A stretch of 64,000 nt of DNA from Chitinophagales bacterium (GCA_013298845.1 JAAFJN010000001.1:310001-374000), one strand, 5' to 3'; shown: positions 9,687 through 18,793, counted from the first letter of the stretch. A program made the numbers and translations. Notes: generated by a model not told the origin, from the letters alone.

Positions 9687-12644
9687 ATGCCGCTACTTTT
9701 TATCCTGCTCCTTTGGGCCATTGCCGCACCGGCGCAACCCCAGTATTTTACCACCTTCAATATGGAAGACGGGCTGCGACAATCGCAGGTCTATGCCCTC
9801 TGCGAAGACCACCGGGGCTACCTGTGGGTGGGTACCCAAGGGGGAGGAGTCGGGCGGTTCGACGGCGTACAAATTACCCATTTTACCACCGCCGACGGGC
9901 TGCCCTCCAATTTTGTCAACGCCATTTACGAAGACCACCAACACCGAATCTGGATGGGAACTTCGCAGGGATTGTGCTTTTTTGACGGCAAAAAAATGAC
10001 CGCTTCCTCCACCCGAAACTATATCAGCAGCATTGTCGAAACTCCCGATCACCGCCTGCTTACCGGTACCCAACGCGGTATTTGGCAGTACAATTTTGAG
10101 CAAAATACCTGCGAAAAAGCCAATATCCACCCCTCGCTGAATGAACTGACCATTTATGCGTTGTTGCCACCGCACAACGGCGATATTTGGGTGGGCACCG
10201 AACGGGGTATTTGGCAATTTAACGAACGCAACCGCGCCAACGACATCGGGAAACAACTGCATTTGCCGCTGTTACCGGCCTATGCCTTAACCCGACACCA
10301 AAATACCGTCTGGTTTTCGAGTCTCGGGGCGGGATTGATCGGGATTACCGGTCAACAACCGCGTACCGTGCGCAAAACAGCCATTGAACGCGTGATTTCC
10401 CTCGCCGCCGACCACGATGGCTCCCTCTGGGCCGGAACCGTCGCCGATGGCATTTACCACCTTTCACCCGATTCGCTCCTGCAACATTTCACCGAAGCCG
10501 ACGGGCTGCCCCACAACTCGGTGCGGGCGTTATTAACCGACCACAATAACCGCCTTTGGGTCGGGACTTCGGGCGGTGGATTTGCGTTTCGGAGCACCCG
10601 CGCTTTTCGGGCCTACAACCGTTCCGACGGACTTCCCGGCACCCGCGTGTATGCCCTCAGCGAAGACCCCCGCGGCCGCATCTGGATGGCGGTATCGCAA
10701 CAGGGTTTGGTCGTGTTGGATTCCTTTGGCCTGCGGGCCGCCCAACCCGACAGCGGCTATTTGCAAGGCGTAAAATGCCGCACCCTCGCCCACGACCGCA
10801 ACGGTACGCTGTGGGTAGGTACAGAGGGCAAAGGGATGATCGCTATTGCGCCCAATGGTTTACAAATCTTTACCCAAGCCAACGGTATGCTGCCCTCCGA
10901 TTGGGTGCAAAAAATAGTGTGTATGCCCGATGGCACCGTGTGGATGGGGACTTCGGAGGGATTGGCGCAACTCACTCCCCGGCCCGAAGGCGGCTTTACG
11001 GCGCGGCGGTACGGGCTGCGCGACGGAATGCCCGGCTCATCGGTCACGGCCTTGCAGTTGGATCCATTGGGCAATTTGTGGTACGGTACGTTTAGCGGTA
11101 CGGTAGGTTATTTAAAAAATGGCCGCGTGGAAGCCAATTTTGGCAGCGAACAGGGTGTTTCGGGGACCATAACGGCTTTTGCTTTTGGCCCGAAAAACCA
11201 ATGTTATATCGCCACCAAAGGCCGGGGGATTTTTTACGGCAGCGGGGTCGTTGGTTCCAGTTTTACGCCGCTTCGTTACCGCGAAAAAAACGCTTCGGAT
11301 AATATTTACCTGCTGGCCACGGACGCTTCGGGCGATTTGTGGGCGGGCACCGAAAACGGCGTTGATCGGATTTCTTTTGACAAAGGCCGCGTAAGCGCGG
11401 TGGTGCATTTTGGCCAAAATGAAGGATTTTCGGGTATCGAAACCTGCCAGGATGCTTTTTTAATGGACTCCCGGGGCGGCACTTGGTTCGGCACCATGAA
11501 TGGCCTGATGCGTTACACGCCGGTGGCGGTGGTGCAACACAACAGCGCACCGGTGTTGCACTTTGAAAAAGTAAACCTGTTTTATAAACCGTTGGAAGAA
11601 ACGGCCTTTAAAGACCGGGCCGCCCTGCTGTTCGACGCGGCGGGTTTAACCTTGCCCTGGAACCAAAACCATTTGAGTTTTTTGGTAAAAGGCATTGATT
11701 TAACCCAAAAAAACGCCACCATGCTCTACCGTTATCAATTGGAAGGTGCCGATACGGGTTGGTCGCCGTGGTCGCCGCAAATGCAGGTGAACTACGCCAA
11801 CCTCGCCGCCGGGCAGTACCATTTGCTGGTGCAGGCTTCGACCGATGAGGTGAATGTGAGCAATACCGTACAGGCGTGGTTTACCATCAGCAAGCCATTT
11901 TGGAAAGAGTGGCCGTTTATTACGCTCGTGGTGGCCGTGGCATTGGGTTTGCTCGCGGGGGGCGTGCGTGCGTACATTCGGGGGGTCCGCCGGAGCGAGG
12001 CCGAACAACGCGAAAAATTGCAGGTGCAAAACCACGTGCTTCAGTTGGAGCAAAAAGCGCTGCAATTACAAATGAACCCGCATTTTATTTTTAACGCGCT
12101 CAACAGCATTCAATCGCTGATTGCCACCCAGGATTACACCACGGCGCGGACCGAAATTAACCATTTTGCCAAATTGATGCGCAGCATTTTGCACAATTCG
12201 CGCCAGCAGTTCATCACCTTGCGCGAGGAGGCCGATACCTTGGAACAATACCTGAAAATTGAGCAATTTTGTCAACAAAACCCTTTTACCTTCGAGATTA
12301 CCTACAATACCCCCGATGATTTGGAAAATATCGAGATACCGCCCATGTTGTTGCAGCCTTTTGTGGAAAATGCCGTGATCCACGGGATTGCGCCGCTGAA
12401 AACGCCCGGCCACATTCAGGTGCATTTTGAACTAACGGGCGAAACACTCACGTGTACCATCCGCGACAACGGCGTTGGGCGCGAAAAAGCCGCTTTGCTC
12501 AAAGCCGCCAAAAAACCGGGCCACCAATCGGCGGCCATGCAGGTCACGCACGACCGATTGGCGGCCATGGGTGGCAGTGTGCATTTTTACGACGTGGAAA
12601 CGGGGGGAACGGAGGTGGTGGTGCAGGTGGGCGTGGGGTTTTAA
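9687..12644 (+). CDS. Orphan sensor histidine kinase, two-component propeller plus LytS-type kinase
   Basis: ATG 9687 gives 985 residues starting with a signal peptide (MPLLFILLLWAIAAPAQ). About 14 propeller blades follow, each with a W(V/M)GT motif and the phrase DGLP (Reg_prop repeats). Next come a Y_Y_Y-type beta-sandwich (LYRYQLEGADTGWSPWS), one membrane helix (ITLVVAVALGLLAGG), a coiled coil, and a His_kinase domain with NPHFIFNALNSI (phospho-acceptor His) and an HATPase N-box plus DNGVGRE. The periplasmic propeller probably senses a ligand and the kinase signals to a LytTR-type regulator. No response regulator is adjacent, which makes this kinase an orphan here. The ORF could also start at TTG 9678. 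Confidence 0.9.
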   Translation: MPLLFILLLWAIAAPAQPQYFTTFNMEDGLRQSQVYALCEDHRGYLWVGTQGGGVGRFDGVQITHFTTADGLPSNFVNAIYEDHQHRIWMGTSQGLCFFDGKKMTASSTRNYISSIVETPDHRLLTGTQRGIWQYNFEQNTCEKANIHPSLNELTIYALLPPHNGDIWVGTERGIWQFNERNRANDIGKQLHLPLLPAYALTRHQNTVWFSSLGAGLIGITGQQPRTVRKTAIERVISLAADHDGSLWAGTVADGIYHLSPDSLLQHFTEADGLPHNSVRALLTDHNNRLWVGTSGGGFAFRSTRAFRAYNRSDGLPGTRVYALSEDPRGRIWMAVSQQGLVVLDSFGLRAAQPDSGYLQGVKCRTLAHDRNGTLWVGTEGKGMIAIAPNGLQIFTQANGMLPSDWVQKIVCMPDGTVWMGTSEGLAQLTPRPEGGFTARRYGLRDGMPGSSVTALQLDPLGNLWYGTFSGTVGYLKNGRVEANFGSEQGVSGTITAFAFGPKNQCYIATKGRGIFYGSGVVGSSFTPLRYREKNASDNIYLLATDASGDLWAGTENGVDRISFDKGRVSAVVHFGQNEGFSGIETCQDAFLMDSRGGTWFGTMNGLMRYTPVAVVQHNSAPVLHFEKVNLFYKPLEETAFKDRAALLFDAAGLTLPWNQNHLSFLVKGIDLTQKNATMLYRYQLEGADTGWSPWSPQMQVNYANLAAGQYHLLVQASTDEVNVSNTVQAWFTISKPFWKEWPFITLVVAVALGLLAGGVRAYIRGVRRSEAEQREKLQVQNHVLQLEQKALQLQMNPHFIFNALNSIQSLIATQDYTTARTEINHFAKLMRSILHNSRQQFITLREEADTLEQYLKIEQFCQQNPFTFEITYNTPDDLENIEIPPMLLQPFVENAVIHGIAPLKTPGHIQVHFELTGETLTCTIRDNGVGREKAALLKAAKKPGHQSAAMQVTHDRLAAMGGSVHFYDVETGGTEVVVQVGVGF

Positions 12645-12660
12645 AACCGTTTCTCAGGGT

Positions 12661-13656
12661 TTAGTGAAACACCTTAGACACGTCCGTTTGTAACTTGAGC
12701 CGCAGGGCATTAAAAAAAAGTTTGCTATTGCGGGTGTTCATGGATAGCGGTTCGGAATAGGATTGAATGGCGCGAAAATAATGCATTTGCTCTGTTATAT
12801 CATGGGGGGAATAGTGGCGAATAAACCGGGGGAAACCCATATCGAGGTAAAGAAAACCAGGCGACTGCTCGCCGTAACCGATAGTCATATCCGATCCGAT
12901 ATAACTTTTGGACGTAAATACCTGTACCTCGCAGGTTTGTCCGGCGGGGTCTTTCGTGCCACGTGCGGTCATTTGTTCAAGGGCATCAATCACGATTAGT
13001 ATTTCTTGGGTGAGGGCATGAAACACGTCCTGGGTCATACCTCCGGTTTCAAACACATCGCGCATTTGGGCAAAAGTCGCCTCAAAAAAGGCCAGTGACC
13101 ATATTTCAATGCCGGGTATAGTTTGGTACGCCCGCAGGATATGTTTGCATTGGTCGAGCAGGGCGGCGGTGCGGGTTTTATCTTTCCAGTTCAGGTCAAA
13201 AGGTTCCATTGGAGTGCCCGTGCGGAGTTGCGTTTGAGCAAACCAGCAATAAATTTTGAAGGAGGTTAACAACCGGCTGTATTTTAGCCAAAAGATGGGG
13301 CATTGCCGCGACACTACCCGTGATTGTGGCGTTGGCGATTGCGCGAGCAGTTGCAGGTCGTTGTACAAAACGGTTAATGATTCTTCGGGGGGAGCGTTGA
13401 GTGGTAACGTTGGCTGCAACGGGTTGGTAGCAGGGGCAACAAGCAGGTTATGGGGCCATTCGTTTGGTAATCCGTAGGTTTCGATGAGTTGCATTCCCTC
13501 GTCGAAACTGATGGGTCTTTTTCCCTCAATCCGGTCGTAGGCGATAGATTTAGAGCAGGGTGCGCGTTGCATGTATTTTTGAACCCATTTGCTTTTGCTT
13601 TTTTCCTGCGTAATGATGTGGGCAAACAATTGTTTTTGCAAAAGATAGTCGTGCAT
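12661..13656 (-). CDS. Conserved-looking protein of unknown function
   Basis: 331 residues with no signal peptide or membrane helix. The N-terminal 75 residues (SKWVQKYMQRAPCSKSIAYDRIEGKRPISF and on) have the spacing of a helix-turn-helix DNA-binding domain, with a hydrophobic LIETYGL helix after it. The rest is mainly helical, with aromatic-rich stretches (WFAQTQLRTG, GFLYLDMGFPRFIRHY). I do not recognise the family. It converges on the sensor kinase with 16 bases between stops. A regulatory role is only a guess from the N-terminus. Confidence 0.6.
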   Translation of the reverse strand: MHDYLLQKQLFAHIITQEKSKSKWVQKYMQRAPCSKSIAYDRIEGKRPISFDEGMQLIETYGLPNEWPHNLLVAPATNPLQPTLPLNAPPEESLTVLYNDLQLLAQSPTPQSRVVSRQCPIFWLKYSRLLTSFKIYCWFAQTQLRTGTPMEPFDLNWKDKTRTAALLDQCKHILRAYQTIPGIEIWSLAFFEATFAQMRDVFETGGMTQDVFHALTQEILIVIDALEQMTARGTKDPAGQTCEVQVFTSKSYIGSDMTIGYGEQSPGFLYLDMGFPRFIRHYSPHDITEQMHYFRAIQSYSEPLSMNTRNSKLFFNALRLKLQTDVSKVFH

Positions 13657-14012
13657 ACACTGAGAAAGTTTATTTTATACTGAGCCTCGCTTGGTGTTGC
13701 GCATTACAATGTGGGAACGTGTCCCAAGGTTTTTACGCACAAAACCCGCCGAGTCGAAGTACACAAGTATTTAAAATGGAGAAAAGTGGTGTTAAATTAA
13801 ATATTGACGCAAAATTATAAATTTCCGATTTTATCGTAAAATAATGTGCGCTCGTCCGATAAAACCGGAAAAAAGGAAAAGTTGTTGCGTTTTTTCCGAT
13901 TAAATTAGAAAAAAAGTTGTTGTTGTGTGATTATTTCGTAAAGAAAACCATATATATTAAAAAGCGGTGCACCTACTTTTGTGGAACCTTGCAAGGGACA
14001 ACCACTACAAAT
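13657..14012. other. 356-bp AT-rich intergenic region
   Basis: This region separates two divergent genes. It holds a perfect 9-bp inverted repeat (CGGAAAAAA at 13866-13874, TTTTTTCCG at 13890-13898) and the promoter-like box at 13974-13981. I see no gene in it. Confidence 0.6.
13974..13981 (+). promoter_or_regulatory. Bacteroidota-type -7 box
   Basis: TACTTTTG matches TAnnTTTG and lies 31 bases before ATG 14013, a good spacing for a short leader of the lipoprotein gene. The -33 element is not obvious. Confidence 0.5.
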
Positions 14013-14699
14013 ATGAAAAAACTACTTTTTTTATCATTCATCCTGTTTTCCTGCAACAAGTCTGAATTATCGCCTTACGATAAGTTCAAGATGGAATGCT
14101 TAGAGGCATTGAACTTTTTTTCGGTAATGCCTACCGGGGCCAACTATTGCAAGGGAACCATTAACCAGCAGGATTTTTGTTGGTCTGATGCCACACAAGC
14201 ATTTCAACCTTACGCATCCACCATTGCAGTGGTGCATGGAGGTGGATCCGGCAATGTGCGTTATGCTTTTGGGTTGGTTGATACCAATTTTTATAAAGGG
14301 TATCCACATCCCCCTGAATTTTCATTTTTACTGGGCTTCAATATGCCTGACCATGTTGATATCCCAAAGGCCATTGACGAAACCATCAAGGTGGGGCGGC
14401 TGAATATTAGCCAAAATGCAAGTGAACGCCCCGGTGATTTTTTTGTAGTTATGCCGGTCGGTTGTGGTAAAGAAAGTCCCTTGGGCGGGAGCGATACCAT
14501 GTGGAGTTCGGCCGTAGGTGACCAAAGTGACGGTTTTGTGGAGTGTACTAAAATTGACAAACAAGAAACGGCCGATGCGATAATTTACAACGTTGCATTC
14601 AGGTTTTCTTTGCATATATACACGGATAACTACGGAGAAAAACCTTGGAATAGATTAGAAAATTGCGCGTTTGCCGGTACATTTTCGATAAAAAAGTAA
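14013..14699 (+). CDS. Small lipoprotein of unknown function
   Basis: ATG 14013 gives 228 residues and a lipoprotein signal (MKKLLFLSFILFSC, lipobox Cys14). An upstream in-frame ATG/TTG at 13917 would bury that signal, so it was rejected. The mature protein has a motif CKGTINQQDFCW and a C-terminal beta-rich part ending AFAGTFSIKK. It is a distant paralogue of the lipoprotein at 15396-16133: both share an FKxxx(D/E)xL start, a (C/F)xGTxxxxxFC motif and an (A/V)xCTKxxxxxxADA strand. It is probably anchored to the periplasmic or outer face. The function is unknown. Confidence 0.7.
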   Translation: MKKLLFLSFILFSCNKSELSPYDKFKMECLEALNFFSVMPTGANYCKGTINQQDFCWSDATQAFQPYASTIAVVHGGGSGNVRYAFGLVDTNFYKGYPHPPEFSFLLGFNMPDHVDIPKAIDETIKVGRLNISQNASERPGDFFVVMPVGCGKESPLGGSDTMWSSAVGDQSDGFVECTKIDKQETADAIIYNVAFRFSLHIYTDNYGEKPWNRLENCAFAGTFSIKK

Positions 14700-14738
14700 A
14701 GGCGTTGCTGTGCCCAAAACATTTAAATTTTTAAAACC

Positions 14739-15311
14739 ATGAGAAAAGTAACCAGTATTTTGCTTTTTATTTGTCTTGTCATCGCAGCCTGCGACAAAAA
14801 AAAGGAGTCCACCTGCATGGAGTGCCCGGTTCCGGGAACGACCTGCGTGGAAGGAGCGTGCCAATGCCCCGAAGGTTTTGGGTTAGTGAATAATTCAATG
14901 TGCGTTCCCACTACCAACAGTTACGTGGCTTATTTTGATGATTGGTATTGCATGGATACGTTTGCTTTTCAAATTGTAGATCCGCTCTACGGTGGACAGG
15001 TGGAGGGTAACCGGGTATATGGGTACACCCTTAACCCTTACACGCCTACCATGTATGTTGCTAATCAATCATTAGCCTATTGGCGATTACCCGACGGCGA
15101 TTCCATTGTGGCGTACGAAATTCCGCCTACTATGGGCGGGTATCGTTTTGGTTGCCAAGTGAACGGCGGCGAATGTGCGGTCAACCTGTACGCTAAGTTT
15201 CGTTCACCGGATACCATAGACGCTACTTTAAAATTAGCGTGTACGCCCGCTAATTTACCCGACCACGGTAAGGAACGCAAGGTGGTTTTTGTAAAATATA
15301 ACAAACAATAG
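14739..15311 (+). CDS. Small cysteine-rich lipoprotein
   Basis: 190 residues with lipoprotein signal MRKVTSILLFICLVIAAC. Behind it comes a short EGF-like Cys cluster (CMECPVPGTTCVEGACQCPEGF), then a beta-rich domain. It lies 39 bp after the preceding lipoprotein gene, so the two are probably co-transcribed. The 3' end of this gene plus its downstream hairpin recur in decayed form at 16166-16304, so a further copy once existed. The ligand and function are not recognised. Confidence 0.7.
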   Translation: MRKVTSILLFICLVIAACDKKKESTCMECPVPGTTCVEGACQCPEGFGLVNNSMCVPTTNSYVAYFDDWYCMDTFAFQIVDPLYGGQVEGNRVYGYTLNPYTPTMYVANQSLAYWRLPDGDSIVAYEIPPTMGGYRFGCQVNGGECAVNLYAKFRSPDTIDATLKLACTPANLPDHGKERKVVFVKYNKQ

Positions 15312-15320
15312 CGCACTAAA

Positions 15321-15354
15321 AATCCCCGACTGCGACACAAAGCGGTCGGGGATT
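15321..15354 (+). terminator. Hairpin downstream of lipoprotein gene
   Basis: Arms AATCCCCGAC (15321-15330) and GTCGGGGATT (15345-15354) form a perfect 10-bp stem. No T-run follows, so it may be a weak terminator or an mRNA-stabilising stem. A nearly identical hairpin sits at 16266-16304. Confidence 0.5.
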
Positions 15355-15395
15355 GCCAATAATTGCCAAATCGTTAAACAACGCACACCATAACA

Positions 15396-16133
15396 ATGAA
15401 CAAGTATTACCTTTTCCTTATCCCGGCACTTTTGTTGGTGTATTCCTGCAAAAAAGAGCCAGTGGCATTTGCCGATTTAAACTTCAAACAACGCTTTGAT
15501 TTGCTCCAAATCGGGTGTTCTCCCACCGATAAGCCCAACTACTTTACGGGTACTTTAGACGGTGAGCCATTCTGCTATTATGAAAGTGATACGGACTCCG
15601 TGGGTAAATATATTGCTCGTGGACTTATGTCAACCAGCCCGATTATTCCATCCGGAGCGGCGGATCAATATCGCGTAGGTGGTATATTTTTGGATCCGTC
15701 CGCCGCAGTGGAACCCGGTATGTTTCAGATGCTTCTACTTTACCGGGACACGGCCTACGTCGGGGATTGGAACTGGACATCATTTATGAAAAAAAATTTT
15801 ATCCCCAATACGCAACTGCCATTTTCCCGAAGTTCCACTCCCGAAGTGGTAGATTCACTAAAGGCCAGTAATAAAATTTTATACTCCCATATCCACGGTT
15901 TATCCGTTGATTTCCTCATGTATTCGGGCTATTCAGCGTTGAATAGCGCAACTATTATGACAAGTGCCAGTGCGGCGCAGCCCGCGACCAGTTATGCCAA
16001 ATGCACCAAATTTAAAGAACACGCGGATGCCGTGGAGTTGGAATTGGAAATTGACATCATGATTTCCGGGGGGCACACTACACACAAACCCAAACGCCTG
16101 AAAGGTGTATTTCATTTTTTTACCAAAAAGTAG
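15396..16133 (+). CDS. Small lipoprotein of unknown function (paralogue)
   Basis: 245 residues with a lipoprotein signal (MNKYYLFLIPALLLVYSC, Cys18). The mature part shares with the lipoprotein at 14013 the layout FKQRFDLLQIGC, NYFTGTLDGEPFC and YAKCTKFKEHADAVELELE, and ends GVFHFFTKK. It is the third member of a lipoprotein cluster on the plus strand. No catalytic motif was seen. The role may be surface binding, but nothing in the sequence settles it. Confidence 0.7.
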   Translation: MNKYYLFLIPALLLVYSCKKEPVAFADLNFKQRFDLLQIGCSPTDKPNYFTGTLDGEPFCYYESDTDSVGKYIARGLMSTSPIIPSGAADQYRVGGIFLDPSAAVEPGMFQMLLLYRDTAYVGDWNWTSFMKKNFIPNTQLPFSRSSTPEVVDSLKASNKILYSHIHGLSVDFLMYSGYSALNSATIMTSASAAQPATSYAKCTKFKEHADAVELELEIDIMISGGHTTHKPKRLKGVFHFFTKK

Positions 16134-16165
16134 TCGGGTGAAAGGGGGGCAATATTCAGGGTTTA

Positions 16166-16260
16166 TACCATAGACGCTACGGTACACTCGGCAGTTTACC
16201 CTATCACAGCAATGAACGCAAAGTGGTTTTTGTAAAATATAACAAATAACAGCGCACAAA
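16166..16260 (+). pseudogene. Relic of a lipoprotein gene 3' end
   Basis: The stretch ACCATAGACGCTAC ... AACGCAAAGTGGTTTTTG ... AAATATAACAAATAACAGCGC repeats, with small deletions, the last 90 or so bases of the lipoprotein gene at 14739-15311 and the bases after it. No start or usable frame remains. It is the residue of a further tandem copy. Confidence 0.65.
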
Positions 16261-16265
16261 TAGAA

Positions 16266-16309
16266 AAATCCCCGACCGCGACACAAAGCCGCCGTCGGGG
16301 ATTTCTTTT
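16266..16309. terminator. Bidirectional intrinsic terminator
   Basis: Arms AAATCCCCGAC (16266-16276) and GTCGGGGATTT (16294-16304) are perfect, followed by CTTTTT on the plus strand and preceded by AAAAA, which gives a T-run on the minus strand. It can end the plus-strand lipoprotein gene and the minus-strand prfB gene. Confidence 0.8.
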
Positions 16310-16326
16310 TATAAACTGCCCAATAT

Positions 16327-17437
16327 TTAATCGTCGTCTTCCACGCCTGCGGTGGGGTTACTTACCCACATCAGGTAGGCTTTGAGGAAGGGATCGAGGT
16401 TGCCATCGAGTACGGCATCGGGGTTATGGACTTTATAACCGGAGCGGAGGTCTTTTACCCAACGGTCGTCGAGGACGTACGAGCGAATTTGGCTACCCCA
16501 CTCGATTTTACTTTTGCCCGCTTCCACTTTGTCTTTTTCTTCCTGGCGGCGGCGCAGTTCAATTTCGTACAATCGGCTGCGCATCATCTGCATGGCGCGT
16601 TCGCGGTTTTGGTGCTGGCTGCGTTCGGCCTGGCACTCGACCACTACCCCCGAAGGTAAGTGGCGCAAACGCACGGCCGATTCGGTCCGGTTTACGTGCT
16701 GGCCACCCGCTCCCGATGCCCGGAACACGTCCATTTCCACGTCGGCGGGGTTGATATAAATTTCGATGGAATCGTCTTCTACCAATGGATACACAAACAC
16801 CGATGAAAACGAGGTTTGGCGTTTGCCCTGCGCGTTAAACGGACTAATGCGCACGAGGCGGTGCACGCCGTTTTCGCCTTTGAGCCAGCCGTAGGCGTAA
16901 GGACCAACAATTTCGATGCTGGCCGATTTAATACCCGCCGCGTCGCCGTCTTGTTCAAAAAGATCGTTGACTTTAAATCCGGCGCGTTCGGCCCACATGC
17001 GGTACATGCGCAGGATCATAGCCGACCAGTCGCAGGCTTCGGTGCCACCGGCCCCGGCGTTGATATTGAGTACTGCCGACATTTCATCTTCCGGGCGGTT
17101 GAGGGTGCTTCGGAACTCGGCATCGGCAATCATGTCGAAGGTTTTGGTGTATTGAGCGTTTACCTCTTCTTCGGTGGCCATGTCTTCCTTCTGGAACTCA
17201 AACAAGCCTTCGAGGTCATCTACTTCACGGGCGAGGGTTTGGTACTCTTCCACCCATTTTTTATTTACACCAATTTTGCGCTGAATACCCTGTGCGCGTT
17301 TGGGATCATTCCAGAAATTGGGATCCAAAGTTTGATCGGTCAGGTCATCTATCTCCCGAAGTCGGTTATCGACGTCAAAGATACCTCCTTAACACCATCA
17401 ACTTATCTTTCAACTCTTTTAGTTGTTCAATAGTCAT
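16327..17437 (-). CDS. prfB: Peptide chain release factor 2, programmed +1 frameshift
   Basis: RF2 recognises UGA and UAA stop codons and triggers peptide release. The main frame carries the GGQ loop (ASGAGGQHVNRTES) and the conserved FNAQGKRQTSFSSV segment. It begins out of frame with the ATG at 17437. From that ATG the zero frame reads 20 codons, ending TAT CTT then TGA at 17375-17377. The run AGGAGG (17384-17389) sits just before it, and a C follows the TGA. This reproduces the classical RF2 autoregulatory shift site: slow UGA decoding lets the ribosome slip +1 on CTT and read GAC onward. The full product is 369 residues, normal for RF2. Low RF2 favours the shift and so its own synthesis. 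Confidence 0.97.
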
Positions 17438-17782
17438 GTCTCGTTTATCTTGTTGAATTTGTTGGAAGGGTTTTTAAGGGTTGAATTGGTTTTGAGGGTT
17501 GAATTTGTTGAATTGGTTTTGCCCTTGTAGCGTACTCGTTTTTTGCTGCTCGTCGCGGCGTACTCGTTTTTGTTTTTTGGACAAAAATCTACATCCTTCA
17601 AGTGTGCCAAATCTGCAAAATCTTTCAGATTTGGCAGATTTATGCCACTATCTTGAATTATTGTTGCTCGTCGCGGCGTGATGTTACCACCACTAGGTAA
17701 AAAAAGTGAGATTCACTAAGCGCAGCGTGGTCGCTGTCAACTAGATAAAGGGGTGATTTCTGGCCTTATATAAAATATGTAT

Positions 17783-17803
17783 GGGCAACCTGCGTGGTCG
17801 CCC
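17783..17803. repeat. REP-like palindrome, single copy
   Basis: GGGCAACCTGCGTGGTCGCCC is a variant of the 21-bp core seen elsewhere in the window. Here the flanks extend the palindrome (GTAT before, ATAC after), so a long stem can form. Confidence 0.6.
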
Positions 17804-17820
17804 ATACACGTTTTTATGAT

Positions 17821-17911
17821 GGGCGACCACGAGGGTCGCGCCTTACATATACGACGGGCGACCACGAGGGTCGCGCCTTACATATACGACGGGCGACCAC
17901 GAGGGTCGCCC
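17821..17911. repeat. Three tandem 35-bp units carrying the REP-like palindrome
   Basis: The core GGGCGACCACGAGGGTCGC starts at 17821, 17856 and 17891, an exact 35-bp period, with linker CCTTACATATACGAC between. Each core folds into a GGGCGACC/GGTCGCCC stem-loop; the first two end in GCGC. The third is followed immediately by CTA, which on the minus strand is the TAG stop of the FKBP gene. Confidence 0.8.
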
Positions 17912-18793
17912 CTACTGGACTTCTACGTAAAAAATTAACTCTGAATTGGCGGGGATTGGTCCGCTGGCGCGGTCGCCGTAACCCAATTCCGATGGGATAA
18001 AGAATACTGCTTTGCCGCCGTGGTTCAGTTGCTGGGTACCTTCGTCGAAACCTTTAATCATTTGACCAGCCGCGAGGACAAAATCAAGCGGAGCGCCGCG
18101 TTGGAAAGAGTTATCAAACATTTTTCCGTCGGTGAGGCAGCCGTAGTAGTGGGTTTCTACGCGTTCGCCCTGTTTGAGCGCCGCGCCGGCACCTTTGTCT
18201 TCGATGAGTATTTTCAGACCCGATGGCAATACCGTCAGTTTATCTTTGAGTTTACCCCCTTTGTAATCGGCAGCGGTAACGGTCATTTTTTCCTGTACGG
18301 CGATAAAACGAGCGGCGGCAGCCTCTTCTTCTTTTTTCATTTCGTCGGCCGTTACTACGTCAACAAAAACCACCTCGAAACGAATGGTTTTTTCTTTGCG
18401 GAAACGTTCGGGCAACGAAGCCATACTTTTTTCCATGGTAGAATCTACCTTTTGGTAAAAAGTCATCGAGTCACTTTCGGTACCGAGGAACATCGCGTCG
18501 AACAGCGGTGGCAGTGGTTTGCCCGTTGGCACGTCTTCGGGTTTGGGAACCACCAATTCGATCGGCCGGCTGGTGCCTTCCTGGCGAGTACCATTGAACA
18601 AAGAGTCACCGATAAATACATCCACGTGGCACACGATTTTGTCGCCCACATTTGGTTTCACACCGTTTTTGTTGGTGTGGTTAATATAAGTATGGCCATG
18701 CTGGGTTTCAGTACCTTTTTGACCGTTTTTGCACGCAGTCATCAGAAGACCTGCGGAGAGGCCTGCTACGGCCAAAATAGAAAGCAAACGCAT
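17912..18793 (-). CDS. FKBP-type peptidyl-prolyl isomerase, lipoprotein
   Basis: 293 residues with a lipoprotein signal (MRLLSILAVAGLSAGLLMTAC). An N-terminal domain contains a VNHTNKNGVKPNVGD-like FKBP start, and the C-terminal 110 residues are a typical FKBP fold (VETHYYGCLTDGKMFDNSFQRG, IKGFDEGTQQLNHGGKAVFFIPSELGYGDRASG, IPANSELIFYVEVQ). It catalyses cis-trans isomerisation of prolyl bonds in exported proteins at the periplasmic side. It follows a paralogue by 27 bp in an operon headed by the DHH gene. Its TAG stop abuts a REP-like palindrome. Confidence 0.9.
   Translation of the reverse strand: MRLLSILAVAGLSAGLLMTACKNGQKGTETQHGHTYINHTNKNGVKPNVGDKIVCHVDVFIGDSLFNGTRQEGTSRPIELVVPKPEDVPTGKPLPPLFDAMFLGTESDSMTFYQKVDSTMEKSMASLPERFRKEKTIRFEVVFVDVVTADEMKKEEEAAAARFIAVQEKMTVTAADYKGGKLKDKLTVLPSGLKILIEDKGAGAALKQGERVETHYYGCLTDGKMFDNSFQRGAPLDFVLAAGQMIKGFDEGTQQLNHGGKAVFFIPSELGYGDRASGPIPANSELIFYVEVQ

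Larger units (their letters stand above)
17438..17911. other. 474-bp repeat-rich intergenic region
   Basis: No gene is visible. The region holds short direct repeats (GGGTTGAATT variants at 17478-17520, TACTCGTTTTT twice at 17531-17574), a perfect 11-bp inverted repeat TGCCAAATCTG / CAGATTTGGCA (17605-17615 and 17626-17636), and a run of REP-like palindromes from 17783 to the end. It separates prfB from the FKBP operon. Confidence 0.6.

Noticed and set aside
17821-17911. CRISPR-like array (35-bp period)
   Set aside because: Units are identical including the linkers, with no variable spacers, and no cas genes are nearby; this fits REP-core tandem duplication.
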